Source of the DNA: Lutimonas saemankumensis
Lineage (GTDB): Bacteria; Bacteroidota; Bacteroidia; Flavobacteriales; Flavobacteriaceae
Assembly: GCF_020171465.1 (NCBI RefSeq)
Contig: NZ_JAIUZR010000004.1
Coordinates: 62,001-126,000 of the forward strand
Length of the DNA: 64,000 nucleotides
Direction: 5' to 3'
Under the pieces are notes generated by a model. The model had not been told where the DNA came from. It did not search any database and worked only from the letters and a program-made list of their open reading frames with translations. Below, in pieces: positions 40,986-50,194 of the stretch. The stretch's first letter is position 1; each line of letters begins with the position of its first letter. The position numbers and the translations under genes were made by a program.

Positions 40986-42638
40986 CTATTTCCAGAATAC
41001 AGCGTACAGCGCTGCTAAAACTAACATTATGGCGAACGCTCCAATATTGAAAAGCGGAGTGGTCCTAAACATTTTGTTTGACAGATCAATTCCTTTTTCA
41101 TCATTAGCTCCTTTGTTTTGGCTCAAACTCACGGCAGCAATGACAAGCATCGTCAATACGCAGGTATAACCCATCTGATCCATCCATGGAACATCTATAA
41201 AAAATGGGCTCGTACTCCATCCTTTAGGTGCTACCTTGAAATATAAAGCAATTGGGATCGAAGCAAGTGCCCCAACAATAGCTCCTTTGTTTGTTGTTTT
41301 CTTCCAGAACAATCCTAATAAGAATACCGCAAGGATTCCAGGACTAACAATACCTGTGTATTCCTGGATAAATTGAAATGCCTGATCGATACCACCTAGT
41401 AAAGGAGCCGTAACTGATGCAATGATCAATGCAACAGCTGCTGATATTCTTCCTACGGAAACCATTTTTTTATCTGTGGCATTTCCATTAAAATACTGCT
41501 TGTAAATATCCATGGTAAAAATGGTGGAGGTTGAGTTAAGCATGGATGCCAAAGAAGATACGATCGCCGCGGTAAGAGCGGCAAATGCAAGCCCCTTCAT
41601 ACCCGTTGGGAGCAGCTGCAACAGCCATGGATAAGCTTTATCTGCCTGTTCCGTAGAAGGTAAGTTCTTCATTCCGACTTCACCCAAACTGGAGAGTAAA
41701 CTTGGATCATTTACGATAACATAAGCGGCGATTCCGGGAATCACAACGATTGCAGGCAGAATTAATTTTAGAAATCCCGCAAACAAAATCCCATTTTGAG
41801 ATTCTTTCAAAGACTTTGCTGCCAAAGTTCTCTGAATGATATACTGGTTGAAACCAAAGTAATAAAGGTTGGCAACCCAAAGCCCTCCTACCAGTACCCC
41901 TATTCCGGGCAGGTTTTTATATTCAGGATTTGATTCATCTAAGATCATGGCAAATCGATCAGGAGCTGTTTCGTAAATGGTCTTAAAACCGGCCATTAAA
42001 CCTTCACCGCCAGATACGGTGTCAAGCGCGAGATAGGTAGTTACCAAACCTCCAAGGATCAAAAAAACTACCTGAATCACATCGGTCCAGGCAACAGCTG
42101 ATAATCCTCCGTATAAGGAATAGGCTGCCGCAAACAGAGCCAGTCCAACAATGCCATAGATCAATGGGATCCCCATAATAGTTTCCAGAGCAAGTGAACC
42201 CAGATACAGCACAGATGCCAGATTTACAAACACATACAACCCGATCCAGAAAACAGCCAATATGGTTTTTAAATTTGTCGAAAATCGTTTCTCAACAAAT
42301 TCCGGGATCGTATAAAGTCCTTTTTCAATAAATATGGGCAGAAAATATTTCCCTACGATGATCAGCGTTAAGGCTCCCATCCACTCATAGGAGGCTATGG
42401 CCAGCCCAAGTGCATAGCCCGATCCTGACATCCCGATAAACTGTTCTGCCGAGATATTTGCTGCGATCAAAGAGGCCCCAATGGCCCACCACGGTAAGGA
42501 TTTACTTGCGAGAAAATAATCTTCTGCATTTTTTTGATGGCCTTTTTTATCTCGTGACACCCATAATCCCACTCCCAGAATTAAAATAGCATAACATATA
42601 AAAATTACATAATCGAATAGTTCAAAATTCCCTGTCAT
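40986..42638 (-). CDS. Sodium/sugar symporter (SGLT-type, SSS family)
   Basis: A 550-residue inner-membrane protein with about 14 hydrophobic segments. SSS-family marks are AASLIAANISAEQFIGMSGSG (second membrane segment, ligand site) and AALTAAIVSSLASMLNSTSTIFTMD (Na+-site region), here named by their start and end residues. Position in the gal operon, between galT and galM, makes galactose the likely substrate, as in Vibrio SglT. Substrate preference is inferred from context. Confidence 0.92.
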   Translation of the reverse strand: MTGNFELFDYVIFICYAILILGVGLWVSRDKKGHQKNAEDYFLASKSLPWWAIGASLIAANISAEQFIGMSGSGYALGLAIASYEWMGALTLIIVGKYFLPIFIEKGLYTIPEFVEKRFSTNLKTILAVFWIGLYVFVNLASVLYLGSLALETIMGIPLIYGIVGLALFAAAYSLYGGLSAVAWTDVIQVVFLILGGLVTTYLALDTVSGGEGLMAGFKTIYETAPDRFAMILDESNPEYKNLPGIGVLVGGLWVANLYYFGFNQYIIQRTLAAKSLKESQNGILFAGFLKLILPAIVVIPGIAAYVIVNDPSLLSSLGEVGMKNLPSTEQADKAYPWLLQLLPTGMKGLAFAALTAAIVSSLASMLNSTSTIFTMDIYKQYFNGNATDKKMVSVGRISAAVALIIASVTAPLLGGIDQAFQFIQEYTGIVSPGILAVFLLGLFWKKTTNKGAIVGALASIPIALYFKVAPKGWSTSPFFIDVPWMDQMGYTCVLTMLVIAAVSLSQNKGANDEKGIDLSNKMFRTTPLFNIGAFAIMLVLAALYAVFWK

Positions 42639-42649
42639 TTTTCCGGATT

Positions 42650-43690
42650 TTAATTAGTTTTTGAATAATGGGTTGTACTTAATGATTTTAGAGTTTTGGC
42701 AGCCTGCTCCGCCGTGATATCTCTTTGAGGATTAGCGAACATTTCATATCCTACCATAAATTTTTTCACTTCTGCAGATCGCAGTAACGGGGGGTAAAAT
42801 GACATATGAAAATGCCATTCAGGGTGTTTTGTATCCGTTGGGCTTTGATGTATTCCTGAGGAGTAAGGAAATGAAGTTTCAAACAGATTGTCGTACTTCG
42901 TTGTCAGGTCCTTAAGAATTGAGGCAAAAGCTTTTTGTTCTTCCCAATTCAATTGACCCACATGCTGATAATGCTTTTTAGGAACAATCATCGTTTCATA
43001 CGGCCATACAGCCCAGTAAGGAACCAGGGCAACAAAATGCTCATTTTCCAAAACGATCCTTTCGCTCAATTCGATCTCCTGCTCAATATAATCCTTTAAA
43101 AGGCTTCTTTTATGATGATCCCAATGGGTTCTTTGCTGTTTCTGCTTCTTTAAGACAGTTTCAGGAATTGAACTTTGTGACCAGATCTGTCCATGAGGAT
43201 GAGGGTTACTGCAACCCATGATATCACCTTTATTTTCGAAGATCTGAACGTGGTTAATTTCAGTTAGCCCTCCCAGCTCTTCATACTCTCTTTGCCATAA
43301 TTTTATTACTTCGTGAATTTCATTTACCTCCATTAAGGGAAGGGTCAGGGAGTGATCCGGAGAAAAACAAACCACTTTACAAATTCCGGTTTCGCCGGAA
43401 GCTTGAAGTAAGCCATTTTTATATTCTGATGTATTACTGCCTGGAAATACGGCCGCAAAATCATTTACAAAACTGTAAGTGCCTGAATATTCAGGATTGA
43501 TTTCACCTCCGGCCCTTGTATTGGTTGGACATAAATAACATTTTTCATCATAAGAAGGCCTCTTCTGGTTGGGGATCTTATCTGTCTTTCCCTGCCAGGG
43601 GCGTTTCGTCCTGTGAGGAGAAACCAGCACCCATTCATCAGTGAGTATATTATATCTACGGTGTGGTTCGCTGTTGAATTTATCTAGCAT
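42650..43690 (-). CDS. galT: Galactose-1-phosphate uridylyltransferase
   Basis: A 346-residue HIT-superfamily enzyme. The active site reads CSNPHPHGQIWS with the nucleophilic histidine of HPH. CYLCP-N-RAGG is the zinc/UDP-binding N-terminal part, and TDKHPEWHFHMSFYPP the C-terminal metal and substrate site. It transfers UMP from UDP-glucose to galactose-1-phosphate. It overlaps the end of galK by 11 bp, so translation is coupled. Confidence 0.96.
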   Translation of the reverse strand: MLDKFNSEPHRRYNILTDEWVLVSPHRTKRPWQGKTDKIPNQKRPSYDEKCYLCPTNTRAGGEINPEYSGTYSFVNDFAAVFPGSNTSEYKNGLLQASGETGICKVVCFSPDHSLTLPLMEVNEIHEVIKLWQREYEELGGLTEINHVQIFENKGDIMGCSNPHPHGQIWSQSSIPETVLKKQKQQRTHWDHHKRSLLKDYIEQEIELSERIVLENEHFVALVPYWAVWPYETMIVPKKHYQHVGQLNWEEQKAFASILKDLTTKYDNLFETSFPYSSGIHQSPTDTKHPEWHFHMSFYPPLLRSAEVKKFMVGYEMFANPQRDITAEQAAKTLKSLSTTHYSKTN

Positions 43691-44822
43691 CTGATTCGAT
43701 TTTGGATACTCCGTTACTTATTTTTATGATGATCGGTGATAAATCCAGATCGAACTTTTCCTGATAAGCGGCCTTAGCATTTTCAATAAATTCTTCAACC
43801 TTTTCTTCCAGGATCAAATTGATCGTACATCCTCCGAATCCACCTCCCATCATTCGTGCGCCGAGTACATCATCAAATTTTTTAGAAAAATCTACTAGAA
43901 AATCGAGCTCCTTACAGCTGACCTCGTACATATGCTGGAGCCCGTTATGAGACCTGTACAAACAATCCCCAAAACCTGTCAGATCATTGGCCTCGAGACA
44001 TTGAACAGCCTCCAGCGTCCTTCTGTGTTCCTGGGATGCATACAAGGCCCGGTTGAATACTTTCTCGGGTAAGATCTGTTTGAATTCCTCGATAACGGAA
44101 GGTTCGATCTCGGCCAGGGAGCTATATCTTGGATATTTTTTCTGAATCGCTGCGAGTGCTGTATTGCATTCATCCCTTCTTACGTTGTATTCACTGCTTG
44201 CCAGACTATGCGAAACATTGGTATTGAGAAGGACAACGGTATAAGGAGAAAAATCTGCAGGAATCAGTTTGTATTCAAGAGTGTCACAATCTAAAAGAAT
44301 AAGGTTGTTTTCCTTACCCTTTACCACGGCAAACTGGTCCATAATGCCACATTTGGTTCCCACAAAAGTATGTTCCGCATCACGGGACAATTTGATCATT
44401 TGCAGATCGGTCAATCCAATGTCAAACAATTCGTTTAATCCTTTGGCCATACCGCATTCAAGGGCTGCAGATGAACTTATTCCTGAACCAAGCGGAAGAT
44501 TACTTTCAATGATACAATCGAATCCTTTTACTGATCCGGGCTTTAAAACATTAATATGATAAACGACACCCAAAATATAATTCTGCCACTCCGTTTCGCT
44601 CCTTGAAATATCCTTAAGGTCCAGCTTAAAACTACTCTTGAAATTACTTGAAAGAATTTCACAGGTTTCTGAATTATTCTTCCTGAATCTGAAGGTTATT
44701 TTTTTATCGATTGCGGCTGGCAATACGAGCCCTCCGTTGTAATCAATATGTTCTCCTATTAAATTGATTCTACCCGGAGAGTCAATAATAACATCGGAAT
44801 TGAATGAATTGATATCTAACAT
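43680..44822 (-). CDS. galK: Galactokinase
   Basis: A 380-residue GHMP kinase. The galactokinase signature GRINLIGEHIDYNGG (~16-30), the ATP-binding LPLGSGISSSAALE and the C-terminal GARMMGGGFGGCTI are complete, and KCGIMDQFA carries the catalytic base Asp. It phosphorylates galactose at C1 using ATP. It follows the GntR regulator gene by 31 bp and overlaps galT, consistent with one transcript. Confidence 0.96.
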   Translation of the reverse strand: MLDINSFNSDVIIDSPGRINLIGEHIDYNGGLVLPAAIDKKITFRFRKNNSETCEILSSNFKSSFKLDLKDISRSETEWQNYILGVVYHINVLKPGSVKGFDCIIESNLPLGSGISSSAALECGMAKGLNELFDIGLTDLQMIKLSRDAEHTFVGTKCGIMDQFAVVKGKENNLILLDCDTLEYKLIPADFSPYTVVLLNTNVSHSLASSEYNVRRDECNTALAAIQKKYPRYSSLAEIEPSVIEEFKQILPEKVFNRALYASQEHRRTLEAVQCLEANDLTGFGDCLYRSHNGLQHMYEVSCKELDFLVDFSKKFDDVLGARMMGGGFGGCTINLILEEKVEEFIENAKAAYQEKFDLDLSPIIIKISNGVSKIESDAR

Positions 44823-44853
44823 GCGTTTCTTAATTTCTATTACTAATTCCCCG

Positions 44854-45852
44854 TCAGATCGATCTTCTCAGGATCAAGCGGTTCGGGTTTTCAATTTTTA
44901 AATTTTCATTCTTTAAGATCATTTCGGCCAGACGTTTACCCATTTCATTAAAATCGGTGGATATCGTGGTAATACCTCCCTCAACAATTTCTTTCAACAG
45001 AGTATCGTTGTATGAGATAATACCGATTTCATTGGCGAGTACCAGTCCCTGCTCTCGGATACTTTTGATTATTTTTATCAAATTTCTGTCATCAGGTATC
45101 ACATATATCTCACCCGATTTTGGTGTCCTGGATTCAAGAGAATCAACCACCTCATGCGCTATCTTATTTTCTTTACAAAAAATTTTAAATCCTGTTAGAA
45201 TTCCCTCGGGCTGCTTGCTCTTGTCAAACAAGAGGATGATTCTTTCATAATTTTGAATATGCTTGAGAGCGTCGTTCAAACCCGAATGAATATCCTTTTC
45301 AAAATTCTGATAGATGGCAGGGTACTTGGACAATTCATTATGTGTCTGATCCAAAATATAGACCTTATCATCCGGCAGCTTGTCGATCACCTTATCCGTA
45401 TTTTCCAAATTAGCGGGCATGATCACATAGTAACTGTAGTCTCCAATATTATCGTAGATCAGTTTACTAAAAATAGAACTGTTAAAATGATGGAAAAATA
45501 TGTCTACCTGGATATGGTCGCCCAGATGGGCCAAAAATGAATTGTAAAGATCCTCCTTAAATGAGTTCAGTTCATCAAAAAGCAAAAATATTTTTTGATT
45601 CACCATAATATCTTCACTCGCTACGTAAAATCCTTTTCCGGCAACCGATTGAATGATACCCCTGTTCCTTAGCTCATTAAAGGCAGTAAACACGGTGTCT
45701 CTGGATACCTTGTGCCTTAACTTGATACTGTTAAGCGAGGGTAACTTGTCCCCCTTCTTTAATGCACCACTAACAATGGCTTCTTCAATAGAAGCAATAA
45801 TCTGTTTGTACTTGGGTTTTCCCGAATTATCTTTAATTGAAACTATACTCAT
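44854..45852 (-). CDS. GntR-family regulator with a periplasmic-binding-protein-like sensor domain
   Basis: A 332-residue protein. Residues ~5-75 form a GntR winged helix (IASIEEAIVSGALKKGDKLP, VSRDTVFTAFNELRNRGII). The rest resembles the sugar-binding domain of LacI-type regulators (VIDSLESRTPKSGEIYVIPD, EIGIISYNDTLLKEIVEGG, ISTDFNEMGKRLAEMIL). This fusion is common in Bacteroidota sugar operons. It is the first gene of the gal operon and probably senses galactose or a derivative, controlling its own operon and perhaps the divergent GH2 gene. A TATATTTG -7 box lies only 4 bp before the ATG, so the mRNA may be nearly leaderless. Confidence 0.9.
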   Translation of the reverse strand: MSIVSIKDNSGKPKYKQIIASIEEAIVSGALKKGDKLPSLNSIKLRHKVSRDTVFTAFNELRNRGIIQSVAGKGFYVASEDIMVNQKIFLLFDELNSFKEDLYNSFLAHLGDHIQVDIFFHHFNSSIFSKLIYDNIGDYSYYVIMPANLENTDKVIDKLPDDKVYILDQTHNELSKYPAIYQNFEKDIHSGLNDALKHIQNYERIILLFDKSKQPEGILTGFKIFCKENKIAHEVVDSLESRTPKSGEIYVIPDDRNLIKIIKSIREQGLVLANEIGIISYNDTLLKEIVEGGITTISTDFNEMGKRLAEMILKNENLKIENPNRLILRRSI

Positions 45853-46168
45853 GCAGCAAATATAGAATAAAATTTGAATAAACCATACCTGTCCGTACCA
45901 GTTTGAAAAAAAATTTTTTCTTATACCAAATTATCCGTTTATTTGCTTAAAATAACTCATTTAATTAGCAGGAAAATTCAAAATATGGAACATTATATTT
46001 CATTCCATGTCCGGCTAAAAATGATAATTATTGAATTAAATAGGTTAGTATTAGCCTCCGAAATAAACCCGGAATTTGCAAAATTTGTTGTGGCAATTAA
46101 AAGCATCATTGCATCTTTCAAATTCGAAAACCAAGAAACTGGAATCAGTTGCTAAACACTATGTATAA
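45853..46168. promoter_or_regulatory. Divergent control region between the gal operon and the polysaccharide locus
   Basis: About 316 bp. CCATACC (45883-45889) and CCGTACC (45893-45899) form a 10-bp-spaced near-direct repeat just upstream of the leftward -7 box (45857-45864), a plausible GntR operator. A perfect A/T palindrome follows (AAAAAATTTTTT region near 45908). A 57-codon plus-strand frame from 45985 (MEHYISFHVRLKM) is judged spurious. Confidence 0.35.
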
Positions 46169-49102
46169 ATGAAAACTATTCACAGACTACTCTTTTTTAT
46201 CATCGTTTCTATTTTTCATTTATATTCCTTTTCTCAATCTGGCGAAGTTGATCAATTGTCCTTGAACGGGAGCTGGGACATCATATATGATGACCATGAC
46301 CAAGGTGTTAAAAAACAATGGTATTTGAATGAGAACTTTGACAGGCAGGATTATAAAAAAATTGATATCCCCAGTTGCTGGGAATCATTTGAAAAGGATT
46401 ATGAGGGGGTGGGAATTTACCGTACAAAATTTCATGTTCCCGAAACCTGGGAAGACAGGATCATTCATTTGAATTTTGAGGCTGTCAACTATAAAGCTGA
46501 GATCTGGATGAATGATCAGGTGGTGGGATTTCATGAAGGGGGCTATACCCCATTTAGTTTTCGAGTAGATGAGCTGATACAGAAAGGCAAAGAGAATACA
46601 CTTGTGGTACGCGTTGTAAGTCCGATCATCCTTACTGATAAATATATAGATGGTTTGGGAAGGCAGGAAGTACCTATGTGGCGTGGTGCAATAACCGGTG
46701 GAATCTGGCAAAACGTATCCATTAAAGCTACCGGTAATCTTGGGGTGCAAGATGTATTTATAGAGCCAGATATTCATACGAACACTGCTACCTTAAACAT
46801 CGACATTGACAATACCCAAACTCAGATTACAGACGCTGTCCTTAAAGTTGAAATCAGATCATTGGATGGAAAGGTCGTATCAGAAAGATCAGAAAAAATT
46901 AAAGCCCTTCCCGGGAACAACAAATTAAACTGGAATCTGAAAATCCCAGGTGCCGTTTATTGGTCCACAAAAAACCCTTATTTATATGAAGTGGTTGTAT
47001 CGATTAAAACAGATGATCAATTATCTGACTACTGGCAACACAGGTTTGGCATGCGTGAATTCACTATTGAAGATGATTCATTTTTCCTGAACGGAGAACC
47101 CATTTACCTCAAGGCAGCATTTTTCGAAGGATTATATCCCGTGGGCCTGGCTTATCCCGATTCGAAAGAAATGGCAATTAAAGAAATTGAATTAGCCAAA
47201 GAAGCAGGATTTAACATGATCCGCCCCTGGAGAAAACCAGCTCCAAAAATGTGGCTGGACCTTTGCGATGAAATGGGGATCCTTACGGTAGGAAGCCTGG
47301 TTGTTGAATGCATGAAAAGGCCCATATCAACACCGAGATTATCGTTTGTGGTTGAAAATGAGCTTCGCCAGACAATCCTGTCAAACAGAAACAGGGCCTC
47401 CATAGTTCAATGGGAACTGTTCAATGAGATCAACAGGCCCATACTTACCCAAATGCTGAATTCCATGTCAGTACTGGCCAGGGAACTCGACCCTACACGT
47501 ATGATCCTGGATGAATCAGGAGGCTGGGGCGAAGGCGCCAACATTTACCTGCCCTATGAACGTACCCCTAAAAAGTTCAATGATATTCATCACTATAGCG
47601 GTTCACAGGTAGATGAATCAGAATTCAACGGATATCTGGCTACTGCAAGAACAAATAAGGAGAAAAAAGAGCTTGGATTGGAAGGGGTGAAATCCTATGG
47701 CAAAAATGTAATCCCAGGTTTGATGACTTATATCTCAGAGGTAGGTTATGGAAGCACACCGGATCTGTTATCGAATATAAAAGAATTTGAAACCAAAGGA
47801 AACCCCATCTTGGCTCCGTCGGTCTACCATAAAGAACTTAACGAGGGTTATAGTGAGGCACTGAAAAAAATAGGCTTTGACAAGATCTATCCGAATATCA
47901 GCGATTTTTATTTGGAGCAGCAAAAAATGCATGGGATTGCCAATAAACGAATGTTGGAAGCCATTAGGCTCAACGAAGTGGTCAAAGGGTATTGCGTACA
48001 TGCTTTGGTTGGAGGTGACTGGGTTCTTGGAGCAGGACTTCTCGATTTATGGAGAAATCCGAAAACCCTCGTTTATGAAATGACCAAAGAGGCCAATGAG
48101 AAGCAGATTGCTCCAATAAGAATTATTCCTAGAAATGTTTATGCAGAAAAGGGTGCCCGTCTGGAAATTTTCGGAGTAAACGAATTGCAAAGTGATACTG
48201 TTTTTGTTTCAATTGAGATCCTTTCTGAAGAAAAAGACATTGTATTTTCCCAGCAATTCAAAACGGAACTTACAAATGGCATATCATCACTTTTCACTGA
48301 AAAACTCAATACAAGTGAGTTTCAGGGGGAGTATACGGTACAGGTAAAAGTTGAAAGTGCAAAGGGCGATTTGATCGCTTCAAACTCTCAGTCTTTCGAT
48401 GTATTCAAAGGAAACCAGCTTCTTGTTCCCCGGGCAAAAATTGCCGTGGTTGATTTTGACAATTCATTAACAGATTTCTTAGAAAAAAAGAATATCGATT
48501 ACATTCCGTTTGACAGCAATAATGACAAAAAAATTCCAGTCCTTGTGGGGAAAGCAAAGAAAAAGGACAAGAAGTATAAAGAAAAGATAGAGGTTCTTAG
48601 AAAGTATGCGGCCAACGGTGGATATGTTATATTTCTCCAGGTCCTGGGTAAAAATGTACCTGGCTTTGAAAGGGAATTAAAAGAAATTGAACCTGAAGTA
48701 TTACCTTTAGGGGCAGAGTTACATCAAAAATGGACCACAAGAGGTGGATGGGCAGCAAAATCGCATATAGTATCGGATCACCCTGTATTTAGGGGGCTCC
48801 CAACAAACAGGATCATGCACGGAGTATATGAGAATATTCACCCTGATGTATCTTTATCGAAAATAAAAGGAAATTATATAGCTGGTTTAATAGGTTATGA
48901 TCATTTCCCTAACAATGAGATCCTGAAACGCCATTATAATGGTCCCGGAGATGTTTGGTGTGCCGGCGATGTGGTTGAGACGCCTTTTGGAAAAGGTAAA
49001 ATGTTGTTATCGACCTTAAGAATTATAGAATTTCTGGACAAGGACCCGGTGGCAGACAAATTATTATACAATATTATTGATTATACATCTGATGCAAACT
49101 AA
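46169..49102 (+). CDS. Glycoside hydrolase family 2 protein (beta-galactosidase-like)
   Basis: A 977-residue secreted enzyme (Sec signal ending near YSFSQ). Domain order is the GH2 one: sugar-binding jelly roll (SLNGSWDIIYDD to VRVVSPI), immunoglobulin-like domain, then the TIM barrel from about residue 295 (FFLNGEPIYLKAAFFEGLYP). The acid/base is probably Glu420 in WELFNEINRP and the nucleophile Glu524 in YISEVGYGS. A further ~300 residues C-terminal form beta-sandwich and flavodoxin-like parts. Family members remove terminal beta-galactosyl, glucuronyl or mannosyl units; galactose is favoured by the adjoining gal operon. It starts the rightward polysaccharide locus, 13 bp before the kinase gene. 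Confidence 0.88.
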   Translation: MKTIHRLLFFIIVSIFHLYSFSQSGEVDQLSLNGSWDIIYDDHDQGVKKQWYLNENFDRQDYKKIDIPSCWESFEKDYEGVGIYRTKFHVPETWEDRIIHLNFEAVNYKAEIWMNDQVVGFHEGGYTPFSFRVDELIQKGKENTLVVRVVSPIILTDKYIDGLGRQEVPMWRGAITGGIWQNVSIKATGNLGVQDVFIEPDIHTNTATLNIDIDNTQTQITDAVLKVEIRSLDGKVVSERSEKIKALPGNNKLNWNLKIPGAVYWSTKNPYLYEVVVSIKTDDQLSDYWQHRFGMREFTIEDDSFFLNGEPIYLKAAFFEGLYPVGLAYPDSKEMAIKEIELAKEAGFNMIRPWRKPAPKMWLDLCDEMGILTVGSLVVECMKRPISTPRLSFVVENELRQTILSNRNRASIVQWELFNEINRPILTQMLNSMSVLARELDPTRMILDESGGWGEGANIYLPYERTPKKFNDIHHYSGSQVDESEFNGYLATARTNKEKKELGLEGVKSYGKNVIPGLMTYISEVGYGSTPDLLSNIKEFETKGNPILAPSVYHKELNEGYSEALKKIGFDKIYPNISDFYLEQQKMHGIANKRMLEAIRLNEVVKGYCVHALVGGDWVLGAGLLDLWRNPKTLVYEMTKEANEKQIAPIRIIPRNVYAEKGARLEIFGVNELQSDTVFVSIEILSEEKDIVFSQQFKTELTNGISSLFTEKLNTSEFQGEYTVQVKVESAKGDLIASNSQSFDVFKGNQLLVPRAKIAVVDFDNSLTDFLEKKNIDYIPFDSNNDKKIPVLVGKAKKKDKKYKEKIEVLRKYAANGGYVIFLQVLGKNVPGFERELKEIEPEVLPLGAELHQKWTTRGGWAAKSHIVSDHPVFRGLPTNRIMHGVYENIHPDVSLSKIKGNYIAGLIGYDHFPNNEILKRHYNGPGDVWCAGDVVETPFGKGKMLLSTLRIIEFLDKDPVADKLLYNIIDYTSDAN

Positions 49103-49115
49103 TTGAATAAGATAA

Positions 49116-50162
49116 ATGAAAAAAGTAGTCACTTTTGGGGAAATTATGCTTCGATTGGCCCCACCCGGATTTTTAAGGTTTTCTCAGGCAAATTCATTTG
49201 ATGTAGTTTACGGAGGAGGAGAATCCAATGTCGCTGTTTCATTGGCAAATTATGGCGTTCCTGTTGATTTTGTTACGCGATTGCCAAAAAATGATATCGG
49301 TAAATGTGCCATGATGGAACTGCGTAAACGAGGCGTTGGTGTTGATAAAATTGTATGGGGTGGAGATCGTTTGGGAATATACTTCCTGGAAACGGGCGCA
49401 GTATCTCGCGGTTCAAAAGTAGTATATGACAGAGCTCATTCTGCCATGTCAGAAATACAATCAGAAATGATTGACTGGGATTCTGTTTTTGAAGGGGTGG
49501 AATGGTTTCACTGGACAGGGATCACTCCGGCAATTTCTAAAGGTGCAGCAGATGTTTGTCTCGAAGCTGTAATGATGGCAAGTTCAAAGGGAATTACAGT
49601 TTCAACGGATCTTAATTACAGGGCCAAACTATGGAACTATTGTGATGATGATCAAAGAGAATCAATCATGACTGAATTAACCTCCTATTGTGACATCATC
49701 CTTGGCAATGAGGAAGACGCCGAAAAACACTTCAATATAAAACCTGAAGGCCTGGATGTTACAACTCAAGGACATGAGGTAAAAGCCGAGTCTTTTTTAT
49801 CGGTATGTAAACAAATGATGAAAAAATTCCCAAGATCTCAAAAAGTAATCACCACCTTAAGAGGATCCATATCCGCATCACACAATACCTGGGCCGGGGT
49901 ACTTTATGATGGCACTAAGATGTATAAAACCCGCCAGTATGACATTACTGATATCGTAGATCGCGTTGGAGGAGGAGATTCATTTATGGGAGGGCTGATC
50001 TACGGCCTGATCACTTATCCCGGTCAGGATCAGCGCGCACTTGATTTTGCGGTAGCAGCTTCTGCTTTGAAACATACTATTAAAGGAGACGCCAATTTGG
50101 TTAGCATAGAAGAGGTTGAGAAACTGATGGGAGGAGACGCTTCCGGACGTGTATCCAGATAA
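49116..50162 (+). CDS. kdgK: PfkB-family sugar kinase, probably 2-keto-3-deoxygluconate (KDG) kinase
   Basis: A 348-residue ribokinase-fold enzyme. VVTFGEIMLRLAPPG at the N-terminus, GGGESNVAVSLANYG, and the C-terminal anion hole/catalytic DRVGGGDSFMGGL are complete. The overall pattern matches bacterial KDG kinases, which make KDPG or, from 2-keto-3-deoxygalactonate, the galacto isomer. In polysaccharide loci this step serves uronic acids (pectin, alginate, ulvan) or 3,6-anhydrogalactose from red-algal galactans. The neighbours favour the latter. No KDPG aldolase is in the window. Confidence 0.82.
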   Translation: MKKVVTFGEIMLRLAPPGFLRFSQANSFDVVYGGGESNVAVSLANYGVPVDFVTRLPKNDIGKCAMMELRKRGVGVDKIVWGGDRLGIYFLETGAVSRGSKVVYDRAHSAMSEIQSEMIDWDSVFEGVEWFHWTGITPAISKGAADVCLEAVMMASSKGITVSTDLNYRAKLWNYCDDDQRESIMTELTSYCDIILGNEEDAEKHFNIKPEGLDVTTQGHEVKAESFLSVCKQMMKKFPRSQKVITTLRGSISASHNTWAGVLYDGTKMYKTRQYDITDIVDRVGGGDSFMGGLIYGLITYPGQDQRALDFAVAASALKHTIKGDANLVSIEEVEKLMGGDASGRVSR

Positions 50163-50194
50163 GATCTGTAAACAAGATTCTTTTATTAGACACC

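Noticed and set aside
45943-46155. Plus-strand open frame upstream of the GH2 gene (ATG at 45985, MEHYISFHVRLKM)
   Set aside because: No ribosome-binding site, no recognisable domain, and it lies in the divergent control region; judged a chance frame.
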